The position numbers and the translations under genes were made by a program. Below, one piece after another: positions 25,506-35,042 of a stretch of 64,000 nt of DNA. Origin of the DNA: AC-32 sp963766375 (GTDB lineage Bacteria; Actinomycetota; Thermoleophilia; Gaiellales; Gaiellaceae); contig CAVXZG010000008.1 of the NCBI GenBank assembly GCA_963766375.1, forward strand, positions 15,443-79,442, read 5' to 3'. Each line of letters opens with the position of its first letter. The stretch's first letter is position 1. The notes under the pieces were generated by a model, which was not told the origin of the DNA, did no database searches, and saw only the letters and a program-made list of their open reading frames with translations.

Positions 25506-26065
25506 CAGGCGACCGGAGCGTTCCAGACGCGGATCACCGGCTCGTCCCGTTCGTAGCCGAGCGCGCTGAGCGTCGCGGAGTCGAGCGCGAACAGCCGTCC
25601 GTCGGCGACCGCGAGGCCAATCCACCGCGCCGCGAGCACGCGCAGCACGTGACCGTGGCCGAACACCAGCACGTCGCCGTCCGCGCGCCGAAGCTCCTCG
25701 ACGACGCGGTCGACCCGCGCCTCCACCTCCGCCACGCTCTCGCCGCCGCGGGCGCCGTAGCGCCAGATCGTCCAATCGGGGATCTCCTGCCGGATCTCGG
25801 CCGTCGTGATCCCCTCGAAGTCGCCGTAGTCCCACTCGGCCAGCTCCTCGCGCACCTCCGGCTCGAAACCCGCCAGCCGCGCCGTGTCCAGCGCCCGCCG
25901 CAACGGGCTCGACAGCACAAGCGCGAACTGACGGCCCCGCAGCGCCTCCCCGACCGCCCGCGCCTGAGCCTCGCCGACCTCGGTGAGCGGCACGTCGGTC
26001 CGTCCGGTGTGCTTCAAGTCCCGGCTCCACTCGGTCTCACCGTGCCTCACGACGACGATTTCCAT
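25505..26065 (-). CDS. histidine phosphatase (phosphoglycerate mutase-like) family protein
   Basis: 186 aa from the ATG at 26065. It begins MEIVVVRHGETEWS, with the RHG catalytic motif, and has SPLRRALDTARLA, WDYGDFEGITTAEI and the second histidine in VLVFGHGHVLRVLAARWIGL. Two-histidine phosphatases act on many phosphorylated metabolites. It could be a phosphatase in sugar or cofactor metabolism, and no specific substrate can be assigned. It is coupled to the hydrolase and divergent from the decarboxylase operon. Confidence 0.88.
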   Translation of the reverse strand: MEIVVVRHGETEWSRDLKHTGRTDVPLTEVGEAQARAVGEALRGRQFALVLSSPLRRALDTARLAGFEPEVREELAEWDYGDFEGITTAEIRQEIPDWTIWRYGARGGESVAEVEARVDRVVEELRRADGDVLVFGHGHVLRVLAARWIGLAVADGRLFALDSATLSALGYERDEPVIRVWNAPVA

Positions 26066-26096
26066 CGCCCGCACCCTATGGAAGGATGGCGCAACC

Positions 26097-27510
26097 GTGG
26101 ACGGGGTTCCGCCGCAGCGAGATCCGCTCGCGCTGGACAAGGAGGCGATGCGGCAGCTTGGCTATCGCACCGTCGACCTGCTCGTCGAGTGGCTCGAGCG
26201 CGAGTCGCCGGCGATCCGACGCGCCTCGCCGGCCGAGATGCGGGAGCGCCTGGCCGGCCCGCCGCCTGAGCAGGCGGAGCCGTTCGAGGCGATCCTGGAG
26301 GGCCTCGAGCGCGACGTGCTCCCGTTCGCGAGCCGGGACGGCCACCCGCGTTTCTTCGGCTTCATTCCGTTCAGCGCGACCTGGCCGGGTGCGCTCGGCG
26401 ACCTGATCGCGAGCGCCTGCAACCTCTACACGGGCTCCTGGATGGAGTCGGCCGGCCCAAGCCAGGTCGAGCTCGAGGTGCTGGGGTGGTTCAAGGAGTG
26501 GATCGGCTACCCGCGCCGAGGCGGCCGGCTCGCTGGTGAGCGGCGGCTCGGTGGGGAACATGACCGCGGTCGCCTGCGCGCGCGAGTCGCTGGCCGGGCC
26601 GATGCGGGACGACCTCGTCCTCTACGTCTCCGACCAGGCGCACTCGTCGTTCGCGCGCTCGGCGCGGATCCTCGGCTTCCGGCCCGGTCAGGTGCGAGTG
26701 CTGCCCACCGACACCGCCTTCAGGCTCGACCCGGCCACGCTGCGGGCGGCGATGGATGCCGACGTCGCGGCCGGCCGCACGCCGTTCCTCCTGGCCGCGA
26801 ACGCCGGGACGACCAACTCGGGCGCGATCGACCCGCTGCCCGAGCTCGCCGAGGCCTGCCGCGAGCGCGGCGCGTGGCTGCACGTGGACGGGGCCTACGG
26901 CGGCTTCGCGGCACTCGCAGATCGAGCGCTGCTGCCCGGGATCGAGCTCGCGGACTCGGTCACGCTCGACCCGCACAAGTGGCTCTACCAGCCGTTCGAG
27001 TGCGGCTGCGTGCTCGTGCGCAACGGGCGGGCGCTGCGGGCGGCGTTCGAGATGCTGCCCGACTACCTCCGCGACGCCGAGCCCGACGAGGAGGAGGTCA
27101 ACTTCTCCGACCTCGGGCTCCAGCTGACCCGCTCGGCGCGGGCGCTGAAGATCTGGGTCTCGCTGCGGTTCTTCGGCGTGGAGGCCTTCCGAGAGGCGAT
27201 CGCGCGCTCGCTCGAGACAGCGGCGTGGGCCGCCGAGCGCGTAGAGCAGAGCGAGTCGCTGGAGCTGCTGGCCCCGCCCTCACTGGGAGTCGTCTGCTTC
27301 GGGCGCATGGACCTCGACGAGCGGGGCAACAACGGCCTGGTCGCAGCCCTGGAGCAGAGCGGCGTAGGGCTCATCTCCTCGACCCGGCTGCACGGACGCT
27401 TCGCCCTGCGGCTCTGCGTTTTCAACCACACGAGCGGCCCCGAGGACGTCGAGCGGGTGCTGGCGTTTCTCGAAACGGCCAGAGCCGGAGCCCGAAGCGC
27501 CTCAGCGTGA
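26097..27510 (+). CDS. PLP-dependent group II decarboxylase (aromatic-L-amino-acid decarboxylase type), one frameshift
   Basis: About 471 aa from GTG 26097. The N-terminus has YRTVDLLVEWLERESPAI and HPRFFGFIPFSATWPGALGD. The frame changes near 26517, just before LVSGGSVGNMTAVACAR. PLP-site features: NAGTTNSGAIDP, WLHVDGAYGGFAAL (Asp for the pyridine nitrogen), and the Schiff-base lysine in TLDPHKWLYQPFECG. These place it in the aromatic amino acid/tyrosine/histidine decarboxylase family producing an amine and CO2. It heads a likely operon with two CNB proteins and an agmatinase, suggesting amine metabolism. The exact substrate is open. Confidence 0.87.
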
Positions 27511-27526
27511 GCGCCATCCGCCGATC

Positions 27527-27965
27527 GTGAGCAGCTGGCCGGGCTTGCCGGAGGCCGACGTGCCGTCGCTGCGGGCACTGCCGCTGTTTGCGGAGCTCGA
27601 GCCGCACCAGGCGGCGGCGGTCGGCAAGCAGGCGTCGCTGCGCGAGGCCGCAGACGGGCGAGACCGTGGTCGAGCAGTGGAGCCTCGGGCGCGACTTCTA
27701 CGTGATCCTCGAAGGGACGGCCGAGGTCTCGATCGACGGCGCGCACGCGCGCGACCTCGGCCCGGGCGACTTCTTCGGCGAGCTGACCGCGCTCGACTGG
27801 GGCTCGGGGTTCACGTACCCGCGGCTGGCCACGGTGCGGGCGACTTCGCCGCTGAGGCTGCTCGTCTTCCCGGACGGGAAGCTGGCCGAGCTCGTGCGGC
27901 GCTACCCGAGCGTCGACCGGCAGGTGCGCGCCGCGGTGGCCGAGCGGCTGCCGCAGCACACGTGA
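27527..27965 (+). CDS. stand-alone cyclic-nucleotide-binding domain protein, one frameshift
   Basis: About 145 aa. It starts at GTG 27527 (MSSWPGLPEADVPSLRALPL) and changes frame near 27655. The rest reads VVEQWSLGRDFYVILEGTAE followed by VSIDGAHARDLGPGDFFGEL. The phosphate-binding cassette GDFFGELTALDWGSGFTYPR has the FGE glutamate for ribose but lacks the classical R-x-A-x arginine directly after it, so ligand specificity may differ. There is no output domain. It lies 16 bases after the decarboxylase and its stop overlaps the start of the MFS-CNB gene (GTGA). Confidence 0.75.
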
Positions 27966-29603
27966 GCCACGCCACCCGCATCCGCACGGTGCTGGGCGGG
28001 GTCTTCCGGAACCCGGAGCTGAGACGGGTCGAGCTCGCCTTCGCCGGGTTCAACGCGGGCGAGTGGGGCGCCTGGATCGCGATGCTCGTCTACGCCTACG
28101 AGCAGGGCGGCGCGACCACGGCCGGGCTCGTGGCCGCCGCGCAGCTCGTCCCGGCCGGGCTGGCGGCGCCCTTCGCGGCGGTGCTCGCCGACCGTTATGC
28201 GCCCGCGCGGGTGCTGACGCTCGGCTACGTGGCGCAGGCGCTGGCAATGGGCGCGACCGGGGCGGCGCTGCTCGCGCACGGGCCGCCGCTGCTGGCCTAC
28301 GCACTGGCCGCGGTCGGCGCGACCTGCGTGACGGTGACGCGGCCGACCCAGTCTGCCCTGGTGCCGGCGTTGGCGCGGACGCCGGACGAGCTGACCGCGA
28401 CCAACGTCGTCTCGGGCTGGATCGAGGCGGTGAGCGTGCTCGTCGCGCCCGCCGGTGCCGGCGTGCTCCTCGCCGTGGCGTCGCCGGGTTGGGTCTTCGC
28501 CGCGCTCGCGGTGGTGGTGCTGGTTGCCGCCGCTCCTCGTCGCACCGCTCCGCGGGCCGCCGCCTGCAGCCGAGCCGCGGCCGCCGCTCGAAGAGGCGCT
28601 CGCGCGGCTTCCGGCTGCTGGCGAAGGAGCCGGCTACGCGAACGCTCGTCGCGCTCCTGGGCGGCCAGTTCGTGGCGATCGGCGCGCTGGACGTGCTCTA
28701 CGTCGTGCTCGCGATCTCCGTGCTCGACCTGGGTGGCTCGGGCGCGGGGTACCTGAACGCGGCCTTCGGCGCGGGCGGAGTCGCCGGGATCGCGGTCACC
28801 GTCGCGCTGATCGGGCGCCGCCGGCTGATGCCCGCGCTCGTGCTCGGGATCCTGGCCTGGGGCGCGGCCTTTGCGTTACTGGGCGCCTGGCCGACGACGA
28901 TCGGCGCGCTGCTGCTGCTGGCCGTGGCAGGGGCCGGCCGAAGCCTGCTCGACGTCGCCGGGCGAACGATCCTGCAGCGAACCGCGCCGGGCGACGTGCT
29001 CTCGCGGGTCTTCGGCGTGCTGGAAGGGCTCTCGATGGCCGGCCTCGCGCTCGGCTCGCTGCTCACCCCGGCGCTGGTGAGCCTCTTCGGCGCGAGGTGG
29101 GCGATCGTCGGGATCGGCGCTCTGCTGCCGCTGGCCGTGCTGCTCGCGAGCAGGCGCCTGCTGGAGATCGACCGCCGAGCCCGGTGCCGGTGGTCGAGAT
29201 CGCGCTGCTGCGCTCGCTGCCGTTGTTCTCGCCCCTGGGAGCGCCCGCGCTGGAGGGCCTCGCGCGCGGGCTCGCCGAGCTGCAGGCTCCGGCCGGGACC
29301 GCGGTCGTGCGGGAAGGCGAGCCAGGCGACCGCTTCTACGTCGTGGCCGAGGGCGAGCTCGACGTCTCGGCTCAGGGACGCAAGCTGCGGACGATCGGCC
29401 GTGGCGAGGGCTTCGGCGAGATCGCGCTGCTGGAGAACGTCCCGCGCACAGCCACGGTGACGGCACGCACCGACTCGCGCCTGTACGCGCTCGACAAGCC
29501 CTCGTTCCTGGCCAGTGTCTCCTCACATCCACGAGCAGCCGGCGAGGCGAATCGGCTCGTCCGCGAGCGGCTGCCCTCGAAGCAAGCGACAATCGCCCCG
29601 TGA
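27962..29603 (+). CDS. MFS transporter fused to a C-terminal cyclic-nucleotide-binding domain, three frameshifts
   Basis: About 547 aa. The N-terminal MFS part (EntS/MFS_3-like) starts MSHATRIRTVLGGVFRNPEL, with ADRYAPARVL after helix 2. Frame changes near 28525, 28605 and 29180 connect later helices, for example GALLLLAVAGAGRSLLDVAG. The C-terminal domain begins VVEIALLRSLPLFSPLGAPA and has the cassette GEGFGEIALLENVPRTATVT, with the FGE glutamate and the arginine (PRTA) that bind cyclic nucleotide. Transport activity may therefore be gated by cAMP or cGMP; this is inference from domain order. The cargo may be an amine, given the flanking genes. Confidence 0.82.
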
Positions 29604-30568
29604 TCGACCCGCTCGAGCGCTGGCGCAAGTACGGCGAGAAGCCCGACTACGCGGGCCTCCTCACCTACGGCGGCGCGCCGTACACGCAGGATCCGGCCGA
29701 GCTTGCCGGGTTCGACGTCGCCATCGTGGGCGCGCCGACCGACGACCTCGTCTCGGACCGGCCCGGCGCCCGCTTCGGGCCGCGGGCGATCCGCGCCGCC
29801 AGTTGTCCGCCCGGGCCGCACCTCGAGTCGAAGGTGGATGCTTTCGAGGAGCTGAAGATCGTCGACTTCGGCGACGCTGCGGTGCTCCCGGCAGACGCGG
29901 CCGCCTCGCACGAGGCGATCTTCGAGCTGGTCGGCCAGGTGCTCGACGCCGGCGCCCTCCCGATCGTGCTCGGCGGCGACCACTCGATCGCCGAGCCCGA
30001 CGTGCGCGCCGTCGCCGGGCACCACGGCCCGGTCGGCCTCGTCCATTTCGACACCCACACCGACACCGGCCGCGAGGTCTTCGGCGTCGAGGTCTCGCAC
30101 GGGACGCCGATGTTCCGGCTCGTCGAGGCGGGCAAGCTCGCGCCCAAGCGCTACGTGCAGATCGGCCTGCGCGGCTACTGGCCCGGCGAAGAGACGTTCA
30201 AGTGGCAGGCCGACAACGGGATCACGAGCTTCTTCATGCACGACGTGCGGCGCGACGGGATCGAAGCGATCGTCGCGCGGACGCTCGAGCTCGTGGGCGA
30301 GGGGCCCGTCTACCTGACCGTCGACGTGGACGTGCTCGACCCGGCCTTCGCTCCGGGAACCGGGACTCCCGAGCCGGGCGGGATGACGTCCTCCGATCTC
30401 CTCTGGGCCTGCCGAACCGTCGCGACCGAGCTGGAGCTCGTCGGCGCGGAGGTGGTCGAGGTGATCCCGACGGCAGTGGGCTCGGCGGACGTCACGGCGC
30501 TCGTCGCGGACCGGATCGTCCGCGAGATCCTCAACGGGATCGCGCTGCGTCGCCGGGCTTCCGGCTAA
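29600..30568 (+). CDS. agmatinase/arginase-family ureohydrolase
   Basis: 322 aa, intact; GTG start overlaps the transporter stop. Binuclear manganese ligands are seen in VLGGDHSIAEP, HFDTHTDTG and LTVDVDVLDPAFAPGTGTPE. The last motif, ending GTGTPEPGG, is typical of agmatinase (SpeB) and guanidinobutyrase-like enzymes rather than arginase. It would hydrolyse a guanidino compound to urea plus an amine in the cytoplasm. With the upstream decarboxylase it suggests a route for making or removing amines. The exact substrate is not proven. Confidence 0.88.
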   Translation: MIDPLERWRKYGEKPDYAGLLTYGGAPYTQDPAELAGFDVAIVGAPTDDLVSDRPGARFGPRAIRAASCPPGPHLESKVDAFEELKIVDFGDAAVLPADAAASHEAIFELVGQVLDAGALPIVLGGDHSIAEPDVRAVAGHHGPVGLVHFDTHTDTGREVFGVEVSHGTPMFRLVEAGKLAPKRYVQIGLRGYWPGEETFKWQADNGITSFFMHDVRRDGIEAIVARTLELVGEGPVYLTVDVDVLDPAFAPGTGTPEPGGMTSSDLLWACRTVATELELVGAEVVEVIPTAVGSADVTALVADRIVREILNGIALRRRASG

Positions 30569-30995
30569 GCGGCAGGCCGTACCAGAACCACGCAAAGCCG
30601 CCCGCGATCAAGGCGCTCGTGACCGCCGCCCACAGTCCCTGAAGAGGATGTCGGCGATCAGGAACACGGCCGCGGTCATGCCGAGCGCGAGAAAGGTGGT
30701 GCCGGCGATCGCGAGCCGGTTGGAGGTGCGCAGCATCTGCTCCTTGTCGCCCTCGCGCCAGCGCAGGCGGTGGTAGGCCGAAGGGGCGATCAGCAGGATC
30801 GAGGCGGAGGCCGTGCAGAGGAAGGCGAGGAAGAAGACGTCGCGCTGGAGGTCGGTGACGCGGGTCCAGCCGCTCGAAAACGGGACCGCCAGCAGGAACG
30901 CGAACAGCACCTGAACCCCGGGCAGCACGACCCGGAGCTCGTTCAGGAGCTCGATCAGCTCGCGGTCGAGATCGTCCGCGCTTGCGCTGGCTCAC
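30531..30995 (-). CDS. DUF6328 family membrane protein, two frameshifts
   Basis: About 150 aa. A GTG at 30995 overlaps the cofE stop. One base too many near 30988 explains why the frame does not open directly. The core reads DLDRELIELLNELRVVLPGV then QVLFAFLLAVPFSSGW, followed by VFFLAFLCTASASILLIAPS and YHRLRW. This matches DUF6328, a four-helix membrane family. A second break near 30642 restores the last helix (ALIAGGFAWFWYGLPL). Function is unknown; it is the last gene of the F420 run and converges on agmatinase. Confidence 0.72.
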   Translation of the reverse strand: MSQRKRGRSRPRADRAPERAPGRAARGSGAVRVPAGGPVFERLDPRHRPPARRLLPRLPLHGLRLDPADRPFGLPPPALARGRQGADAAHLQPARDRRHHLSRARHDRGRVPDRRHPLQGLWAAVTSALIAGGFAWFWYGLPLSRKPGDAARSR

Positions 30996-31717
30996 CGAAA
31001 GAGGTCGCGGTCGGGAGGCATGACGAGCTCGCGGGCGCTGCCCCCGCCCTGAACGTCGACTCCTCTGATCACGGCCGCGGGCACTCCGGCAGTCTTCCCC
31101 ATCACGAGCTCCGCGGCACCTGCCAGCTCGTCGGCGACGGCGATCACGGTCGCGTGCAGCTCGTAACCGGTCGAATCGCGGAGGCCCTTCAGGTCGAGGA
31201 GCGGCTCGATCCCGGCCACGCCGATCGCGACGTCGGTCGTGCCCTGGCGCCACGCGCGGCCGAACGAGTCGCTCACGATCACGCCTACCTCCGCGCCGGT
31301 CTCCTCGCGGAGGCGATCGCGCAGCCGTGCCGCCGAGGCGTCCGGGTCATCAGGCAGGAGCACGACGGTCCCCGGCTCGGGCGCATTGGAGGCGTCCACG
31401 CCTGCCGAGGCGCAGACGAAGCCGTGCTTCGTCTCGGCGATCACGAGCGGCGGGCGGACGCGGACGATTCGAGCCGTCTCGCGGAGGATCACCTCGAGCT
31501 GCCGTGGGTCGCTGTCGGCGGCGATCTTCGTGGCCTCCTCGGAGGGCACGACGTCGGCGAGGCGCACCACTCGGCCCTCGGCCTTCGAGACGACCTTCTG
31601 CGCGACCACGAGCACGTCGCCGTCCTCGAGAACCGCACGCTCGGCGATCAGCGCCGCCAGGTCGTCGCCCTCGCGGATCTCCGGCAGGCCTTCGACCGGG
31701 GTGATCGACACGCTCAC
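30992..31717 (-). CDS. cofE: coenzyme F420-0:L-glutamate ligase (CofE/FbiB N-terminal type)
   Basis: 241 aa, intact; GTG start overlaps the npdG stop. It begins MSVSITPVEGLPEIREGDDL and has VLVVAQKVVSKAEGR, VIAETKHGFVCASAGVDASN, and VGVIVSDSFGRAWRQGTTDV, all conserved in F420-0 gamma-glutamyl ligases. The enzyme adds L-glutamate residues to F420-0 using GTP. The C-terminal FMN/nitroreductase-like domain found in mycobacterial FbiB is missing, so this is the short, CofE-length form. The dehydro-F420 reductase step must be done by another protein. Confidence 0.93.
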   Translation of the reverse strand: MSVSITPVEGLPEIREGDDLAALIAERAVLEDGDVLVVAQKVVSKAEGRVVRLADVVPSEEATKIAADSDPRQLEVILRETARIVRVRPPLVIAETKHGFVCASAGVDASNAPEPGTVVLLPDDPDASAARLRDRLREETGAEVGVIVSDSFGRAWRQGTTDVAIGVAGIEPLLDLKGLRDSTGYELHATVIAVADELAGAAELVMGKTAGVPAAVIRGVDVQGGGSARELVMPPDRDLFR

Positions 31718-32334
31718 GGCAGGCCGGTCAGCCGCAGCCCGGCGTGGACGCCGAACTCCTTGTTCACGTTCAGGATCACCGCGGTCATGCCCTCGAGCGC
31801 CCGGGAGTTGGCGAGGGGGCCGACATCCACGGCCCGCCCGCCGACGAGGCGGCCTGCGAGCTCCAGCACGAGCTTCTTCACGCCCGGGTCGTCGCCACAG
31901 ATGAGCGCGTCCAGGTCGGGCGGCTCGGACGACGAGAGGTCGATCGCCGAGACGGTCTGCAGCCCCGAGGCGACGGGCGCACGGATCAGCTTCGCGAGGT
32001 TCTCGGCGAGCGAGCCTTCCTCGAGCCCGGGAACGATCCCGATCTCTGTGAAGCGAAGGTCGCTGGCCACGCAGAGCACCGGGGTGTCGCCGATTGCGTC
32101 TGCCAGCGCGGCGCCGGTCTCGATCGCAGCGTTCGACTTGGTGGCCAGCACGACGAGGTCGACGCCCTTGACCACGTTCTCGTTGCTGTCGCCCTTCACG
32201 CCGATCTCGAGCGCCCGCTCCTTGGCCCGTTGCGCGTCGCGCGAGCCGATGTAGACGTCCTCGCCGAGCAGATGCAGCTTCCGCGCCAGCGCGCGCCCGA
32301 AGGTGCCGGTGCCGCCGACGATCGCGATCTTCAC
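31714..32334 (-). CDS. npdG: NADPH:F420 oxidoreductase (Fno-like)
   Basis: 206 aa, intact. The Rossmann motif is MKIAIVGGTGTFGRALARKL followed by YIGSRDAQRAKE, with the GSR stretch that favours NADP(H). Later ALICGDDPGVKKLVLELAG and AVDVGPLANSRALEGMTAVI are hallmarks of F420-dependent NADP reductases. It moves hydride between F420H2 and NADP. It is placed between cofD and cofE with 4-base overlaps on both sides, so the cofactor and the enzyme that charges it are made together. Confidence 0.9.
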   Translation of the reverse strand: MKIAIVGGTGTFGRALARKLHLLGEDVYIGSRDAQRAKERALEIGVKGDSNENVVKGVDLVVLATKSNAAIETGAALADAIGDTPVLCVASDLRFTEIGIVPGLEEGSLAENLAKLIRAPVASGLQTVSAIDLSSSEPPDLDALICGDDPGVKKLVLELAGRLVGGRAVDVGPLANSRALEGMTAVILNVNKEFGVHAGLRLTGLP

Positions 32335-33250
32335 CGCAAGGCCGCCGCGGTCTCGAGCACCGCGTCGCGAGCCGGCGTCTTGCGTCGGCGTCGCTCATCA
32401 GGGTGCGCGTGACAATCGTCCGGATCCCGGCGTCCTCGTCCGCGTCGGCCACGTCGATCACGAGCGCGTCGATCAACCCCTTGTAACAGTCTGTTACTTG
32501 TTTCGGGCCGGTCCCGCCGGCGAGGCGGGCGAGCATTCGGGCGGCGGGCCCGCGAACGGCCTTGCCGCCGATCAGCGGACTGACCGCAACGGCGGGAGCG
32601 CTCCGCTGCTCGAGCGCCTCGCGGATTCCCGCGACGGCGAGGATCGGGCCGATGCTGACGAACGGGTTGCTCGGCGCGATCGCGATCAGGTCGGCCCCGG
32701 CAAGGGCCTCGAGCACCCCCGGCGCGGGCCGCGCATCCTCGGCGCCCTCGAAGCGCACGGCATCCACCTCGTCACGGTGCTGCCTGCCGACGAACCACTC
32801 CTGGAAAGGGAAGTCGCCGGCCGGGGTCTCGAGCCACGTGCGCAGCCGGTCGTCGGTCGCGGGCAACAGCGCCGGCACGAGCCCGAACGCCGCCGCGAGC
32901 TCACGCGTGACGCGGGAGAGCGGCTCGCCGTCGCGCAGCTTCTGCGTGCGGACGAGGTGGAGCCCGAGGTCGCGGTCGCCGAGCTGGAACCACGTGTCGG
33001 CCCCGAGGCCGCCCGCCTCCCCGAGCGCGTTCCAGGTCTCGTCCTTGCGACCCCAGCCGCGCTCCTCGTCCAGGCGGCCGGTGAGCGTGTAGAGGATCGT
33101 GTCGAGGTCAGGCGAGACGTGGAGGCCGAAGATCTCGACGTCGTCGCCGACGTTGCCGACGATCGTCAGTTGCTCCGGCTCGATCGTCTCCGCGAGCGCG
33201 CGGGCGAAACGGGAGCCGCCGAGGCCGCCTGCGAGGACGGCGACCTTCAC
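32331..33250 (-). CDS. cofD: 2-phospho-L-lactate (or phosphoenolpyruvate) transferase of F420 synthesis (CofD/FbiA), one frameshift
   Basis: About 306 aa. Starts MKVAVLAGGLGGSRFARALA, then VGNVGDDVEIFGLHVSPDLD and TILYTLTG, all typical of CofD. The region ALAGADLIAIAPSNPFVSIG is also conserved. The frame changes near 32385 and the last residues read KTPARDAVLETAAALR, ending at a TGA that overlaps the npdG GTG. The enzyme transfers the phospho-lactate/enolpyruvate group from the guanylated donor to the deazaflavin Fo. The gene is intact apart from the one indel. Confidence 0.92.
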
Positions 33251-33804
33251 CGCGCGAGGCCCGTGCGAAGCGCGTCCAGCGCCGCAGCGGTGCGGGGGCC
33301 GAGCCGTTCCTCGAGCCCCTCGAGATCGCCGAGCGTGTCCACGTCGTCGGCGAGGTTCGGGATCGCAGCTACGGCCGCGGGAACCTCGAGCCGCTCGGCT
33401 CGCGCCAGGAAACGCTCCGCGCTGTCGGGGCCGTAGAGCGGCGCAAACAGGTGCGGCGCCGCAAGCGCCAGAGCGTTCGTGGTCCCGTCGGCCGCGGCGA
33501 CGAGCGCCAGGCCGTCCTCCGGGAGCGCGCCGAGGAGCGCGAGCAGGTCGCGCGGCTGCGCGGCAGGTAGGTCGGCGTTGACGACGAGGATCGGCCCGGA
33601 ATCGATTCGCCTGAGCGCGGCCTCGACCGCTGCGCCCTGGCCTCCGCCCTCGTCTGCCACGAACACCTCAGCGGTGACCGCGCGGGAGGCAGCGAGCACG
33701 TCATCGAGCATCGCGTTCGCGATGCTGGCCCGGACGTCCTCGGGCGCCGGAGCGAGGCGGTGTTTAGCGCTCTCCCCGCGGAAGGGAACAACCACGGTGG
33801 GCAT
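33247..33804 (-). CDS. cofC: 2-phospho-L-lactate/phosphoenolpyruvate guanylyltransferase (CofC/FbiD)
   Basis: 185 aa, intact. It begins MPTVVVPFRGESAKHRLAPA, the CofC start with the K-x-R-L nucleotide-binding motif, and continues with ILVVNADLPAAQPRDLLALL (NADLP). It makes the GPPG/enolpyruvyl-GPP donor used by CofD. It overlaps cofD by 4 bases (GTGA). fbiC, which makes Fo, is not in this window. Confidence 0.9.
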   Translation of the reverse strand: MPTVVVPFRGESAKHRLAPAPEDVRASIANAMLDDVLAASRAVTAEVFVADEGGGQGAAVEAALRRIDSGPILVVNADLPAAQPRDLLALLGALPEDGLALVAAADGTTNALALAAPHLFAPLYGPDSAERFLARAERLEVPAAVAAIPNLADDVDTLGDLEGLEERLGPRTAAALDALRTGLAR

Positions 33805-33863
33805 GCCGTCGAGAGACTATCCAGCAGTGACAGGGCCACCGCCGGACAACGCCGGGATCCGGG

Positions 33864-34151
33864 TTACTCCGGCTGGTCGACGGCGGTGCCGGGCCCGCGG
33901 GTGTGCCACTCGCGCAGCTCGAACCAGTGTGTGCCGCGGAGCGCCTCGGCGACCTGCGGGTCGGTGTGACGCGCGTAGAAGACGTTGTGGTCGAGATCGG
34001 CACAGATCGCCACCGTCTCCAGCGGCACGTCGACGAGCTCGGCGAGCGCCTCTGAGGGCAGCTTCGCCTCGGCGACGGTGTAGTGCATGAACTGAAGCTC
34101 CGGAGCGAGCTCCATCAGGTCAGGCCAGTCCGGGCAGGTGCGGGAGCTCAT
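33864..34151 (-). CDS. conserved small protein of the heme locus, function unknown
   Basis: 95 aa. ATG overlaps the hemH stop (ATGA). Text: CPDWPDLMELAPELQFMHYT then VAEAKLPSEALAELVDVPLE and HWFELREWHTRGPGT. The P-D-W-P-(D/E)-L-M-E-L-A-P-(E/D)-L-Q-F pattern with later CADLDHNVFYARHTDP looks well conserved. I recall unnamed actinobacterial homologues but cannot place it in a named family. Tight coupling to hemH suggests a job in heme or iron handling. Confidence 0.65.
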   Translation of the reverse strand: MSSRTCPDWPDLMELAPELQFMHYTVAEAKLPSEALAELVDVPLETVAICADLDHNVFYARHTDPQVAEALRGTHWFELREWHTRGPGTAVDQPE

Positions 34152-35042
34152 CCGCCGCTCCTTCCAGGCACGACCGGCTGCTCCTTCCGCGCCCGCTCCA
34201 CGACGTCCGCCAGCGCGCGCACGAACGCCGGGTCGTCGTTCAGCGATTCGATCCGCGCGAGCTCGAGCCCGAGCTCCTGCGCCTTCTCGCGCGCCTCGAT
34301 GTCGAGGTCCCAGAGGATCTCGAGGTGGTCGGAGACGAACCCGACCGGCGCAACGAGCACCTTGTCCACGCCCTCGGCCCGCAGCCGCTCGAGCTCCTCG
34401 AGCACGTCCGGCCCCAACCAGGGCTCGCCGGTCGAGCTCGCGCTCTGGAACGCGAACGACCAGCGCCCGAGGCCCGCACGCTCGGCGACCAGGCGAGAAG
34501 TCTCCAGCAGCTGCTCGCGATAGGGGTCGCCGTCGGCGAGGATCCGCTCAGGAAGCGAGTGCGCAGTGAAGACGACCCAGGCGTCGGTCCCGCGCACGCG
34601 GTCGGCGAGCACGTCGACGAACGCCGGCTCGTCGTGCCAGCTCTCGACGAGCACGAGCTCGGCCCGGTCGGCCAGCGCCTCCTCCAGCCGCTCGCGGTAC
34701 CCACCGATCGACAGGCGCGAGTAGTGCGGCGCAAGCACGAGGCCGACGATTCTCGTGGCCCCTGCCGCCAGCGCCGCCTCGACAGCTTCGGAAATCCGAG
34801 GCCGCCAGTGCTTCATCCCGACGAAGACCGGCGTGCCGAGCTCCTGCTCCAGCGCCGACCGCTGCGCCTCGGTCACATCGTCGAGCGGTGAGCGTCCGCC
34901 GATCCGCCGGTAGCGCTCCGCCAGCTCCTCCACCGCCTCGTCCGAGACCGGCCGGCCGCCCCGCACGTCCTCGAGGTAGGGCCGCACGTCCTCCGGCTCG
35001 CGACGGGCTCCCGTACGCCATCAGGACGACCGCGTCGGTCAC
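34148..35042 (-). CDS. hemH: ferrochelatase (protoheme or coproheme type), one frameshift
   Basis: About 298 aa. GTG at 35042 (MTDAVVLMAYGSPSR) overlaps the hemE stop. One extra base near 35000 changes the frame before EDVRPYLEDVRGGRPV. Later motifs: VGMKHWRPRISEAVEAAL, VVFTAHSLPERIL (the conserved HSLP histidine), and LGPDVLEELERLRAEGVDKV with PVGFVSDHLEILWDLD (conserved glutamate). Actinobacterial enzymes of this group often insert iron into coproporphyrin III. HemE next door makes the needed coproporphyrinogen; which substrate is used cannot be told from sequence here. Confidence 0.9.

Noticed and set aside
27527..29603. Programmed ribosomal frameshifting in the CNB/MFS genes
   Set aside because: No slippery sequence or stem-loop stands out at the breaks, and similar breaks affect many unrelated genes, so indel errors are the simpler cause.
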